From contig OX621163.1 of the NCBI GenBank assembly GCA_951640195.1, positions 3,534,001 through 3,598,000 of the forward strand: a stretch of 64,000 bases of DNA, read 5' to 3'. This DNA comes from Porpolomopsis calyptriformis (lineage: Eukaryota > Basidiomycota > Agaricomycetes > Agaricales > Hygrophoraceae). Shown here piece after piece: positions 1-12,062 of the stretch. A program made the position numbers and the translations under genes. The number at the start of each line of letters is the position of its first letter. Within the stretch, counting starts at the first letter, position 1. The notes beneath the pieces are model-generated. The model made no database searches. It saw nothing but the letters and a program-made list of their open reading frames with translations, and was not told where the DNA came from.

Positions 1-3000
1 GGTTTCTTGTTGCAGGCGAGATGCTCTCGCGAATTTGAGTATCGAAAAGACGGAGATGGGGACCATCACTGGGCATGTCCGTATTCGGAGTAAAACGCAA
101 GGAATTGCACTTTCATTGGGTGACCGTATTATGATGGGTGAGGGTTTCAGTTTCCTTTCATATACAGGGCTCGTTGTGATTGGTTTTTGGTTTCTCTCTT
201 TGGAAGCACAAAAGGTTTTATCAAGCCACCTGCCTCTCTCCCTCTATAGTCGTTCGGAATCTTGGGCCCCTGGAACTTGGGATATGCAGTGAACTTACGA
301 GGTATTTGCTTCACCGAAATCTGTACGAGTATCTAGCAACATCCATCACGGCCATCGTGAGTCGCCACTCTAGTTACCTTGGCTAGCTAATCTCGCATTC
401 TTTCAGCCTTTGGCATCCAAATCATCCCAAAGTTTACCTTTGTTAATATCCCTCGTGACGTTGCCTCTGTTCACGTTTGTCGTATCGTCGCCAGATGTGT
501 ACCGTGAATGTTTAGAGGCAACGGTGTCAGCCGTTCTTACCGTTCTGTTGCTTCCAAACAGGCTCCCGCTTGCAACATTGACAGAATTATCTTCTCGACT
601 TCCCTTCCCCTCCTTGGATATCCTATTATCCTCAATCCCGATCATCAGAGACCGCTTATCAATAGAGTCAAAATTTTACCTCATCGCCAACCTTGTTACA
701 TTCGTGTCACCGCGATATTCAAAGCTATCGTCTTCTTCCTTTGATTCTTACCTCCAGCTCTTGACTGCTCCTCCATTCTCTTCCACAAAATGCACTCGAC
801 CCACCGGAACCTCGCAGCTCCAGTGGTACTGAACGCTCATGGGTCGCGGACGATTCCGACTCCGAATCAGAGCCAGATTCTCGTGTAACTGTCTTAGCAT
901 CGGCTTCCTCTAGCCATGTATTACCGCCTCTAGATGCCCGAACTCGCAAACGCCTTGAGACTCTGCCATCCCCACCCCATCTAAACACCTTAATGACTGC
1001 CTGTCATCACCATCCCACGACGCAGGCAAGTTTAATTTCGTTTCTACTCGCGTTGAACACGAACTGGCCTGCACGAAAAGATGAGATTTTGAGCACCGTA
1101 TTGGTGTATACTAATGGGGGATTTGTGCGCGAGGTTTATCGCGGTTATGTACGAAGCCCACTTCTCGGTCAAGACGACAGCCACAATACATCAATGGGTA
1201 TGCTGTGTGCTAGTTCGTAACACCAAAAACATTTCTAACCGTTATCTAGATATTGCGTACGCCACCTCTTGGCCACCGATCTTGTTCCTCGCCGATTTAT
1301 ACACACAGTCTCTTCTCACCATGGGTGACGACGAATTTTTCTCTAACGCAGCGACTCCAACGGCGCCACGTAATCCGCTTACCCTGGATGAAGTCACATC
1401 TCTATCACGAAGGCTGTTGAATATCGCATTCACCTTGTATTGGCGAGAGGACCAGACAAATGTCCAGGAAGGTGGAGTGCCAGACATTAACATTAAATGG
1501 GAAAGAGTGCGGGAGAAGGTAACTAAATTTTTATTGGCCATACACGCGAGAGAGTGAGCCTTATCACCTCGATGTCCTACGCCGGTTCAATGACGCGCGA
1601 CTGGTTTTATAGCTCAAGGAGGCCGTTCACGCCATCAGGTCACTGGCTTGTCAGTTCACAAATCAACATGCAGTCTTTCATCGATGCTGCCGTGTTTGTT
1701 TCCTCATTTTTTTTCGAGCGTACCACAGTCGCTAAATTGAACGGTATCCAGTTTCGAAGAGCAACAGCTTTCCACCCCTACCGAATCACGTCCCCTCTCG
1801 AAGCGACAAATACCCTACATGTCACCCCGGCTTGGAGTCCTCAATAATATTCCATTTGCTATTCCGTTCGAGATACGGGTATCAATTTTCCGACATTTCG
1901 TTGTAAGCGATAGGGTTGGTCGAGGTACTATCCGAGACCATTTCTTTGGGGAAAAGACACGGGTGCGTGTGAGGAGGGGAAGTGTTGCTCAGGGTGGTTT
2001 CGATAAGCTAGGGGAGGTGAACTTGAAATTGCCTATAGAGATTACGTTCATCGACCAGTTCGGACAAGTGGAGTGAGTTTACCCGATTTCCGTTTTTCGG
2101 GGCTGATACGAAATTATATTTAGGGCTGGAATTGATGGCGGAGGGGTGTTCAAGGAATTTTTCACATCGCTCTGCAAAGAAGTCTTTGATACCGATCGTG
2201 GGTTATGGCTTGCAACCCAGAAAAACGAGCTTTTATCCAAATCCTCACGCATATGCAAAAGAACGCAAGTGTCGTCCTTATCTTTCCCGTGTCCGAGTTA
2301 CTGAACCTTGGTTGGTTTACAGTACACAGTCTTGATTGGTATCGCTTCATTGGTCGAATTCTGGGCAAAGCGCTTTACGAGGGAATCTTGGTTGACATTG
2401 CATTCGCAGGATTCTTTCTTGCCAAAGTACATTTCAATGTTGCGCGATATCGTCGTCACTTATGGCCTCACTGACATGATCCATTCCAGTGGCTGGAGAG
2501 ACAGAGCTTCTTGGATGACCTGGCGTCACTTGATCCCAACTTGTACCAGGGCCTTGTTTTCTTGAAGCACTACGCCGGAAATCCCGAAGACTTGTCTCTT
2601 AATTTTACTGTTGCTGTCGAAGGTATGCATATCAAATCTTTTTAAAAAAAAAGAAACATTGGCTGACGGTGTTTATGGAGAATTCGGAGTGGTAAAGACG
2701 TTGAACCTGATACCAGATGGCAGCAACATTGCTGTTACCCGCGACATTAGATTGCAGTACATCCATCTTATCTCACACTACCGTCTGAGCAGACAGATCA
2801 AATATCAATGCGAAGCATTCTTCAAAGGACTTTCAGAGATGATTGATCCAAAGTGGCTACGGTAAGCATTGCGCCAGAATGATGTTCATCCTTGTCAGCC
2901 TCAAGTGGCCCGTTCTCTCAGGATGTTCAACCAACAGGAGGTCCAGATTTTACTTGGTGGTGTCAATTCGCCCGTTGATCTTGATGATCTGAGGAAATAT

Positions 3001-3420
3001 ACAGTTTACGGGGGTGTCTATGATGATGAAGAGCTCACCATCGTGTCCTTCTGGAATGTGAGTCGTATAGCAGAGTGTTCATTCTCGTAGTTTTTTGTTC
3101 AATCCTTGTGTAGGTTGTAAACACTTTCGATCATGGGCAACGACAAGCTTTATTGCGATTTGTTATGAGCTGTAGCCGGCCACCCCTTTTGTGAGTTTTC
3201 TGGCATAGATTGCGCGCTCTCTCCTTTGCCTCAGTACCGTTGCCTCAGAGGTTTCAAGGAACTACTCCCGAATTTTGCCATCCGAGATGCAGGAAATGAT
3301 GAACACCGTCTTCCAACATCCCTGCAGACCTCCCCCGGATTCGTGAACGAGAAGAAGGTGGATCATCTAACGATCATCTTGGAGGTCCGTATCATCCTCT
3401 TGGCCAACTCATTGCGCAGC
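1..3420 (+). pseudogene. HECT E3 ubiquitin ligase, Hul5/UBE3C type, 5' end outside window, disrupted
   Basis: Spliced exons read as the C-terminal two-thirds of a Hul5/UBE3C-type HECT ligase, which in the family extends ubiquitin chains on proteasome-bound substrates. Seen: an N-terminal helical region from about 406, a block around LGVLNNIPFAIPFE (from ~1830), AGIDGGGVFKEF (~2126), GRILGKALYEGILVDIAFAG (~2355), SRQIKYQCEAF (~2795), MFNQQEVQILLGG (~2923), SCSRPPLL (~3170) and GFKELLPNFAIRDAGNDE (~3248). Introns are short with normal gt-ag ends. Lesions: a frameshift near 768-772; one extra T in 2231-2234 that breaks KNEL-YPNPHAYA; and, after RLPTS (ends 3321), the expected STC-VNL loop with the catalytic cysteine is missing although PGFVNEK follows in frame. 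Family assignment is firm. Whether the lesions are biological or assembly errors is open. The true 3' end is unclear. Confidence 0.85.
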
Positions 3421-3929
3421 CGGTTCAAACACAATTGCCCCTGTTTTTTTCCTCGTTGTCAACTGCAGCTATACACAAAGTCATACGAGTTATTCAAAAA
3501 GTACAGTCCGATAAACGGGCAGAATCAGAGCCAAGGCCGGCTGTGTTTGAGTGTCTCGAGTGGGAGGCGGGGTGGGCAACCGCCTGAATGCTCTGAGCAG
3601 GCAAAGTAGAGGAAGTAGGTTGTGAAGGGGACGGAGAGGGTGACGAAATGGGCGCCCGGAGGACCGAAGAATTCGTAGGATTTTGTGCGTTGATTGAGGA
3701 GAGGTTTGGAATTGGAAGACACGGTGAGAGATAAGATGAGGAAACGGTTCTGCACGTGTTGAGCTTATTACCCTCCTCCTCGCTGTCGTTGACGATGACC
3801 AACATCGTCGACAATCAATCACCATCGTCTTCAACCTTTCTCCCGTATCTTGTCGCTCTCTTGTCCATCTATGAGCTTGGTCCTTCGGCGGCTCCAATCC
3901 CCAGATACGATGGCCCCACAGATAAATAG
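3421..3929. other. Intergenic stretch between the HECT gene and the histidine kinase
   Basis: Open frames exist on both strands but none resembles a known protein. They are short, overlap each other and lack convincing splice structure. This interval probably holds the degraded 3' end and 3' UTR of the HECT gene and the promoter or upstream exon of the kinase. Confidence 0.4.
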
Positions 3930-6900
3930 ATGGATATCATCCTCAGGTCGCTCAGTGCAATGGCGAGACGGATGTACACTGCAGAAGACACGCTTGCTTC
4001 CATTAAAGCGTCCGAGAGCTGGCAATTGAACGGACCAGATACACAAAAGAGTGTGGGTGATATACCCTCCTTCACCAACGAGCTTTCACCGCATTCTATC
4101 TATCAGCCAACGGTGAGTCCCATCCAAGCAACAATAATGGCACCGCCGAACAGGACGTCGAAATGGAACCACGAGATGACGACCATTCATCCACCATCCC
4201 CTGTCCACACCCAAATGGCCGCCCGGAACATATCTCCCTCGAAAATCTCACAAGCTTTGCCCCAACCAAGCACACCCGGTACCTTTACACCACAACGGCC
4301 TCCGCGCCGGCCTCTTCCCATGGACATCACTCCACCTGCCCGACCTGCGGGAGGGTCACCACCGACGCCACCACCATGAGACATGTGTACACCGACCCTT
4401 CTGTCGGTTTGTCTTCCGTTGCGTTCGAGAGCGGGATGAGTGCCGTCGAGGAGGTGCGGTTGCTCAATGCACAAGTCCAAGATGTCGCTCGTGTTTGTAA
4501 CGCCGTCGCTAGGGGTGACTTATCTCAGAAGATAACCGTGCCAGTACAGGGCGTTGTCATGGTCCAACTCAAAGACGTTATCAATACTATGGTGCGAATT
4601 ACTCTATCATAATTCCATTGTACGCTACCGTTATATTGTACATAGGTCAATAAATTGGGACAGTTCGCTAAGGAGGTCACTCGAGTCAGTCAAGAGGTCG
4701 GCACAGAAGGGTAAGTGATCTTTTACCACCCCTCGTTGGCTGCAACATGCAGAATTACTATTTAGTAAACTCGGCGGACAAGCTCTTGTCCTCGACGTCG
4801 AAGGAACCTGGCGAGAACTCACAGGCGTAGTCAACAACCTTGCCGCTAATCTCAGTCAAGTCCGGTCGATTGCAAAAGTCACCAAGGCAGTCGCACAAGG
4901 AGACTTGTCCAAGCAGATCGAAGTGGATGCCCGCGGCGAGATCTTAGATTTGAAGAACACCGTGAACGGTATGGTCGTGCGACTCCGTGCGTTGGCGGCG
5001 GAAGTGACGAGGGTGACGCTGGAAGTAGGCAGTCAAGGGAAGCTCGGGGGGCAAGCGCATGTTTCAGACGTGGAAGGTGTTTGGTTCGAGCTTGTCAGGA
5101 ATGTAAGTGTCTATTTTTGAGTTTTTGAGTGGATGTACGGTTGCCTTATCTCATTCTTATAAAAGGTCAATCGAATGTGCTCAAGTTTAACCGATCAAGT
5201 TCGCCCGATTGCTCATGTCACCACCGCTGTAGCCAAGGGCGACCTTACACAGAAGATTGAGATACTTGTCGAGGGGGAGATGGCAACGCTCAAAGGAACT
5301 GTCAATTCTATGGTGGACCAGTTGAGTACATTTGCGAGTGAGGTTACGAGGGTTGCTCTCGAGGTGGGGACTCAGGGAATACTCGGTGGTCAAGCTAGGG
5401 TCGAAGGGGTGCAGGGCACTTGGGCCGACCCGACGAGGAATGTTAATGTGCGTTTGTTCTACTTTCTTGTGATTCTGTAAACACACGCCCCCTTCCTTCT
5501 CCAGAAAATGGCAAGCAACTTAACGGATCAAGTGCGTTCAATCTCATAAGTGACGAAAGCCGTGGCGCTGGGCGACCTCGGGAAACTTGTGAACGTCGAT
5601 GTGCAGGGCGAGATGCTCGATCTGAAGATGACTGTGAACTCCATGGTAGCCCAGCTGTCGACTCTCGCGAAGGAGGTGACTCGGGTATCACTAGAGGTGG
5701 GGACAGAGGGTATTTTAGGTGGGCGGGCGTTTGTTCCGGATGTACAGGGGACGTGGAAGGTGTGTTGTGTTCTGCGACTTTTTTTTCTCGCTCATTCTAT
5801 CCCATAGGTTCTCACCGACAACGTGAACCTTATGGCGATGAACTTGATGAATCAAGTGCGCTCAATCGCCGAGGTTACCAAGGCCGTCGCTGGAGGCAAT
5901 TTGACGAAGAAGATCGAGGTAGATGTGAGGGGTGAGATTTTGGGACTGAAGGAGACGGTTAATGGGATGACAGAGAGTTTGAGCCTATTTGCTGATGAGG
6001 TTACGCGTGTGGCGAGGGAGGTCGGGACCGAAGGGCGATTAGGAGGGCAAGCCAGGGTTACGAATGTCGGTGGGACTCGGAAGGTGAGGACCCTACCTCT
6101 TGTTTCTCACGAGGGCACTGATGTTGTTGGGTAGGACTTGACAGACAACGTGAATGTTATGGCTAACAATGTGTGTTTTCTTGTTTCTTTAGCACCGTAT
6201 TCTGACATTTTCTTTCTGCTCTAGCTCACTTTGCAAGTCCGGACGATTGCCGTTGCGACCGTACGTCCATCCCACTTTGAGCATTCCATCGTTGTCTTTA
6301 ATGAGCCCATTTGCGCATTCCCTGCTCATATAGACCGCAGTAGCTCGTGGGGATCTCACGCAGAAGATCACTGGTGTGTCGGTCTCGGGCGAAATGTTAA
6401 GCCTCGTGAACACAATAAACGACATGATTGATCAACTGGCGATATTCACTGCTGAGGTGAAGAAAGTAGCGCGCGAGGTCGGGACAGAAGGGAAATTGGG
6501 AATGCAGGCTGAGGTTGGGAACGTGCAGGGTATTTGGCAGGAGATCACGTACGACGCCCGTCCCTGTGGTCCAAGTGGTACGTTTACTAATGGCTTCCGT
6601 GGTGGTATTTGGATCGGCAGATTATCTGTGAATACCATGGCGGGGAAATTGACAACTCAGGTTCGCGGGTTCGTGCAGATATCGGCGGCGGCCATGGACG
6701 GCGATTTCACGCGGTTCATCACAGTTAAGGCGAGTGGGGAGATGGACTCGCTCAAGACGCAGATCAATCAAATGGTTTACAATTTGAGGGATAGTATACA
6801 AAAGAATACCGCCGCGAGGGAGGCAGCTGAGTTGGCCAATAGGAGTAAGAGTGAGTTTTTGGCAAATATGTCGCATGAGATCAGGTTCGTCTGTCTTTCG

Positions 6901-9150
6901 TTCGTTTTAGTTCTGGCTCTGATGCGAAGGTGATACTAGGACCCCAATGAATGGGATTATTGGGATGACAGAGTTGACGCTTGATAGTGACCTGAATCGA
7001 TCGCAGCGGGAGAGCCTTTTGTTGGTTCATAGTCTCGCGAGATCGCTTCTGTTGATCGTTGACGACATTCTTGATATATCGAAAAGTATGTCTCGGTTTA
7101 CCCTTCATTGTATGTTGCCCTTCCTGAATTGTCTTCTTTCCACCCCTAGTTGAGGTAGGTCGTATGACTATGGAGGCAGTATCCTATTCTCTGCGCCAGA
7201 CCGTTTTCGGTATCCTCAAGACGCTGGTCGTCCGTGCCTGACAGAATAATCTGGATCTTACCTACAACGTCGAAGCCGACATTCCTGATCACCTTATTGG
7301 CGACTCCCTGAGGCTGCGACAGGTTATTACCAATCTGGTTGGGAATGCCATCAAGTTTACGCCACCATCCAAGGTTCGCAAGTGTCACGTCAATTTGAGC
7401 ACGCGACTGCTGGCCCGGGATGACCAGAGTGTCACTCTGGAATTTTGTGTCACAGACACAGGGATTGGGATAGCCAAAGATAAGCTTAATTTGATATTTC
7501 ACACATTCTGCCAGGCGGATGGGTCTACTACGAGGGTAAGTACACCGATTCAGGTTGTTTTTGCGGGCTACGAGAACTCATTCACCTGGTAGGAGTACGG
7601 GGGTACTGGTTTGGGCCTTTCCATCTCGAAGAGGTTGGTGTTGTTGATGCAGGGCAACATGTGGGTGGAGAGTGAGGTGTCGAAAGGGAGTAAATTCTTC
7701 TTCACTATCACATCACAGATCAGCCAGACCTCGATGGAGAGCACGTTGGCGAAGATGGCACCTTTCAACAAGCGTACGATCTTGTTTGTGGATACAGTGC
7801 GTGACACCACGGGAGTCTCGGATCGGATCCGGGAGTTATATTTGACACCATTCGTCGTACATGAAGTCAGCGACGTCGCGGATAAGGGTCGCTGTCCACA
7901 CATTGATACCATCGTACTGGACTTGCTCAACGTGGTATGTGTTTCTGCTAGTTGGGGTCACCCATCCTCACTGTGTGTACCTTAGACGGAGTGTATACAA
8001 GAGTATGAGCATCTGAGATATATCCCGATCGTACCACTAGCCCCGTCGATGCCTCGTCTGAACCGTGAGCTTTTATCGGCTCTAGAAGTGACAGTTTGAC
8101 TGACGGACCATCTTCTTATGCGCGATCCAGTCAAATGGTGCCTAGACAACAGCATCAGTTCGCAACTCACTACTCCTGTGAGCGGGCAAGACTTGTCTTC
8201 AGCCCTGATATCTGCACTCGAATCGAACACTGTCAGCCCAGTCTCTGTACCTAATAACATCGTGTTCGACATCTTGCTCGCCGAGGACAATTTGATGAAC
8301 CAGAAGTTGGCGGTAAAAATCTTGGAGAAATACGGACACACTGTAGAGATTGCTGAGAATGGGAGTTTGGCGCTGGATGCGTTTAAGGCGAGGGTGTGTC
8401 GGAATAAGCCGTTTGATATAATATTGGTGTGTTTCCGACTTGTCCTTAACTTGCATTCAAANNNNNNNNNNNNNNNNNNNNNNNNNNNNNNNNNNNNNNN
8501 NNNNNNNNNNNNNNNNNNNNNNNNNNNNNNNNNNNNNNNNNNNNNNNNNNNNNNNNNNNNNNNNNNNNNNNNNNNNNNNNNNNNNNNNNNNNNNNNNNNN
8601 NNNNNNNNNNNNNNNNNNNNNNNNNNNNNNNNNNNNNNNNNNNNNNNNNNNNNNNNNNNNNACCATCCAACGAGCTCACGGGTTTGGGGTAGATGGACGT
8701 ATCAATGCCATTCATGGGAGGGATGGAAGCGACGGAGTTGATTCGAGCGTGGGAGGTACAAAGCAGATTAAAGCGGACACTGATCATTGCACTCACCGCT
8801 CATGCCAGTCCGTGTTAAGTTTCTCGGTTGTTTCCTTTCTAATTGCTTACTCAACATGCCTGTTTAGTGATTGGCGACCGGGAGCAATGTATACAGGCAG
8901 GAATGGTACACCCTTCATTTTGCCTCTCCGTGCGGCATTCTGACCGGTGAGTTTGTTTGGTAGGACGATCATATTACAAGTATGTGGATTGCCCTTTGCG
9001 TGTTCTCTGACATAATCCCATGTTATTTTCACAGAACCTCTCCGCCGTGGTGACCTTTTGAATGCTATCAATAAATTTGCAGGCGAAAAGGAGAGGATGC
9101 TAAAACACCCACTGCTACACCGACCGTCTGCCAGAACCCTCATGTTTTGA
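3930..9150 (+). pseudogene. Group III hybrid histidine kinase (Nik1/Os-1 type), two in-frame stops
   Basis: Cytosolic osmosensing hybrid kinase upstream of the HOG pathway; in fungi this class is the dicarboximide/fludioxonil target. Order of parts: N-terminal region; seven HAMP-like repeats ([56 protein letters not shown]) from ~4490 to ~6740; H-box [10 protein letters not shown] (~6858, split by an intron); N-box VGNAIKFTP (~7340); DTGIGIA and [10 protein letters not shown] (~7457, ~7605); receiver domain from DILLAEDN (~8268), phosphoacceptor Asp in MDVSMP (codon 8696-8698) and conserved Lys in HITKPL. Stop TGA 9148-9150. Lesions: TAA at 5547-5549 inside HAMP repeat 4 and TGA at 7239-7241 where the family has Ser (VVRA-S-QNNL). 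An apparent frame change near 4105 leaves the N-terminus uncertain. An intron in the receiver domain contains the N gap. Confidence 0.9.
8462..8661. other. Assembly gap (200 N)
   Basis: Exactly 200 undetermined bases. The gap starts 36 bases after a donor-like gtgtgt (after IIL) and ends 31 bases before an acceptor tag followed by MDVSMP. It therefore lies inside a receiver-domain intron of the histidine kinase, and no coding sequence need be missing. The intron must be longer than its neighbours, so it could hold a small repeat. Confidence 0.95.
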
Positions 9151-9806
9151 TTTCTTCTAGTTCAGTGCGCGAGCTGCATGCATCTTGACTCTGATACCCC
9201 CAATACCTGCCTAAACGGAATGGCATCCTTTTCTCGTCATCTATTTTGTTGATCCTTGTATGACTTAGTAAGTGATCTATACTTGTCTTCCTGTTCGTTA
9301 ATAACCTTTGGTGTTCATTTGAGCTTGCTCGTAATTGTTCTTACCATTTTTCTTGGTTTTCTCTCTGCTTGACGTGTCTTTGTCCAATGACTGGCAACCA
9401 TATGTATCAACGATATTCACATTTCTTGTATTGTACCAAAGACTAGGGAAAAGGGTTACTCACGCAGGCTTCACCTGATCATTCTGCTGTTCATCCCATG
9501 TCAAATAAATAAATTAACATCCATTTTTATTGATTATTATTGTTAGATTCAAAATGATTTTTAGTTACAAATGCCCAGTAAAGTGAGGCAAATGGAACAG
9601 TGCTGGACTTGTGACATAGCAGGCCCTTACTTCCTGACCACCATCTAGTGTAGCAAGTAGCTTACTGTTATAAACTGGTGGTTCAGAATGCGTTTTACTT
9701 CGGGTGTTCTGTCCCAAGAGATAAAGGTATGGTTCTAAGTCCTTGTTATGAGTAGCTAATGAGGAATCAGACTTAAGGTCTGATATGTACAAGAGGTACT
9801 CTTTAT
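9151..9806. other. 3' flank of the histidine kinase, outside the giant element
   Basis: AT-rich sequence after the kinase stop. No gene or RNA is recognisable. It ends at the sharp outer boundary of the left terminal repeat (ATCAGGGACCC at 9807). Confidence 0.5.
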
Positions 9807-11170
9807 ATCAGGGACCCATTATCAACAAAATGACCAAAATGCTGGCACAAAATTAATTCAAAATTCTTTGGGGGATTGTTAGGGCATCCCAATACAATCA
9901 GTTTAAGCCATAAATTAAAAAAATCGGCGGTCCCATTCTTGAGATATATGTAAAATACTCCATTTATACCATTATGCAGCCCAGCTATTGTATTGCACTC
10001 TATAAATCACAATTTCATGTCCATTCGATAGGCACAGTGAACTAATGGTGGGCCCACCCAAAATTCCGATTTTTAGAGCATTTGGTATGTCGTGGTGGAA
10101 GATAGTAACAGTTTAGGAGGAGGCATAGGTATAAGTAGCTATAGACTGCTCTAAAAATCGGGGTTTTATATTCAATCGATAGCCCCAGTGTCATAGAGGT
10201 GGGGAATACAACAATCCCGATTTATGGACCATTTGGGGTACCGCAATCAGTGATATAAGGGGTATGGGGGGGGTATATCTCCAACTTATCACAGAGCTCT
10301 TTAAAAATCAGGATTTTATGTTCAATCGATAGCACTAGTGTCACAGATACTGGGAATACAAAAATCCTGATTTATAGACCATTTGGGGTACCGCAATAAG
10401 CTATATAAGGGGTATGGGGGGGTATATCTCCAACTTATCACAGAGCTCTTTAAAAATTGGGATTTCATGTTCAATCGATAGCAGTAGTGTCATAGAGGCT
10501 CGGAATAACAAAATCCTGATTTATAGGTAGAATAATGTACCACAATAAGCCATATAAGGGGTATGGGGGGGTATATCTCCAACTTATTACAGAGGTCTTT
10601 AAAAACCTGGGTTTTATATTCAATCAATAGCCCCAGTGTCATAGAGGTGGGGAATACAAAAATCCTAAGTTATAGACCATTTGGGGTACTGCAATCAGTT
10701 ATATAAGGGGTATGGGGGGGTATATCTCCAACTTATTACAGACATCTTTAAACATCATAATTTCATGTTCAATCAATAGCACTAGTGTCATAGATGCTCG
10801 GAATAACAATATATGGGTAGAATAAGGCACTCCAATAAGGTATATAAAGGGTATGAGGGAGTATATCTCCAACTTATCACAGACCTCTTTAAACATCACA
10901 ATTTCATGTTCAATCAATAGCACCAGTGTTATAGATGCTCGGAATAACAATATATGGTCAGAATGAGGTACTGCAATAAGCTATATAAGGGGTATGGGGG
11001 AGTATATCTCCAACTTATCACAGACCTCTTTAAACATCACAATTTCATGTTCAATCAATAGCACCAGTGTTACAGATGCTCGGAATGACAATATATGGAC
11101 AGAATGAGGCACTGCAATAAGCTATATAAGGGGTATAGGGGGGTATATCTCTAACTTATCACAGAGCTCT
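9807..11170 (+). repeat. Left terminal inverted repeat of the giant element
   Basis: Begins ATCAGGGACCCATTATC. It runs co-linearly with the reverse complement of 61085-62458 up to the motif CACAGAGCTCT. The first ~270 bp are unique-looking; the rest consists of ~145-bp minisatellite units. Mismatches to the right copy are scattered single bases and small indels. Confidence 0.85.
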
Positions 11171-12060
11171 CTGAGCATCAGGATTTCATGTTCAATCAAT
11201 AGCACCTGTGTTACAAACATTGGGAATAGTCCAATCATCATGTGTAGATAGACTGGGGTGCCGCAAGAAGTATACAGGAGGTAGGGGGGGGTATACCTTC
11301 AAGTTATCACAGAGCTCTCTGAGCATCAGGATTTCATGTTCAATCAATAGCATCAGTGTTATAAACATTGGGAATAGTCTAATCCTCGTGTATGGATTGA
11401 CTAGGGTGCCGCAATAAGTATATAAGATATCATGGGGTGGTATACCTTTAACTTATCAGAGAGCTCTCTAATCATCGGGATTTTATGTTAAATCAACAGC
11501 ATTAGTGTTACAAAGGTCAGGAGTAGTCTAATCCTCATGTGTGGAATGATTGGGGTATAGTATGTAAGAAGTATCGGATGATATACCTTCAACTTATCAC
11601 AGAGCTCTCCGAGTATCAGGATTTTATGTTCAATCAATAGCATGAGTATTACAAAGGTTAGGAATAGTTCAATCATCATGTGTGGATTAACTAGGGTGCC
11701 GCAATAAGTATACAACAGGTATGGGAGGGTATACCTTCAACTTATCAGAGAGCCCTCTAAGCATCAGGATTTTATGTTCAATCAATAGCATTGGTGCTAC
11801 AAACATCAGGAGTAGTCCAATCCTCATGTGCGGAATAATTGGGGTACCGTAATTAGCATGCAAGAGGTATCAGAGGTTATACCTTCAACTTCTCACCGAG
11901 CTCTCTAACCATCAGCATGTTATGTTCAATCAATAGCATTAGTGTGATAACATCCCAGAATAACCACATCCCCATGGGCAGACTGATTGGGGTACCACAA
12001 TGAGCAGTGTAACACATATAGGTAGAATAGACCTGTGAATATATAATCTTCAAATCGATA
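10075..12060 (+). repeat. ~145-bp minisatellite array, about 14 diverged units
   Basis: Units recur about every 140-150 bp. Each contains GGGTATATCTCCAACTTAT, then CACAGAGCTCTTTAAA, then TTTCATGTTCAATCAATAGC, then GGGAATA and TATATAAGGGGTATGG. Starts of the ATATCTCC block fall near 10277, 10426, 10572, 10722, 10863, 11008 and 11152, with more diverged units (TATACCTTCAACTTATCA) to about 12060. The outer units belong to the terminal repeat. Those beyond 11170 have no partner at the right end. Confidence 0.85.
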
Positions 12061-12062
12061 CA

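Noticed and set aside
3490..3897. Overlapping minus-strand open frames rich in Pro/Ser/Arg
   Set aside because: Three frames overlap the same DNA with no recognisable domain; a compositional effect is more likely.
9807..12060. Subtelomeric or telomeric repeat array
   Set aside because: No TTAGGG-type repeats are present, and the array has a sharp outer boundary next to conserved genes and an inverted partner 50 kb away.
10075..12060. CRISPR-like array
   Set aside because: Units are ~145 bp, diverged throughout, without constant short repeats and unique spacers; the organism is a fungus.
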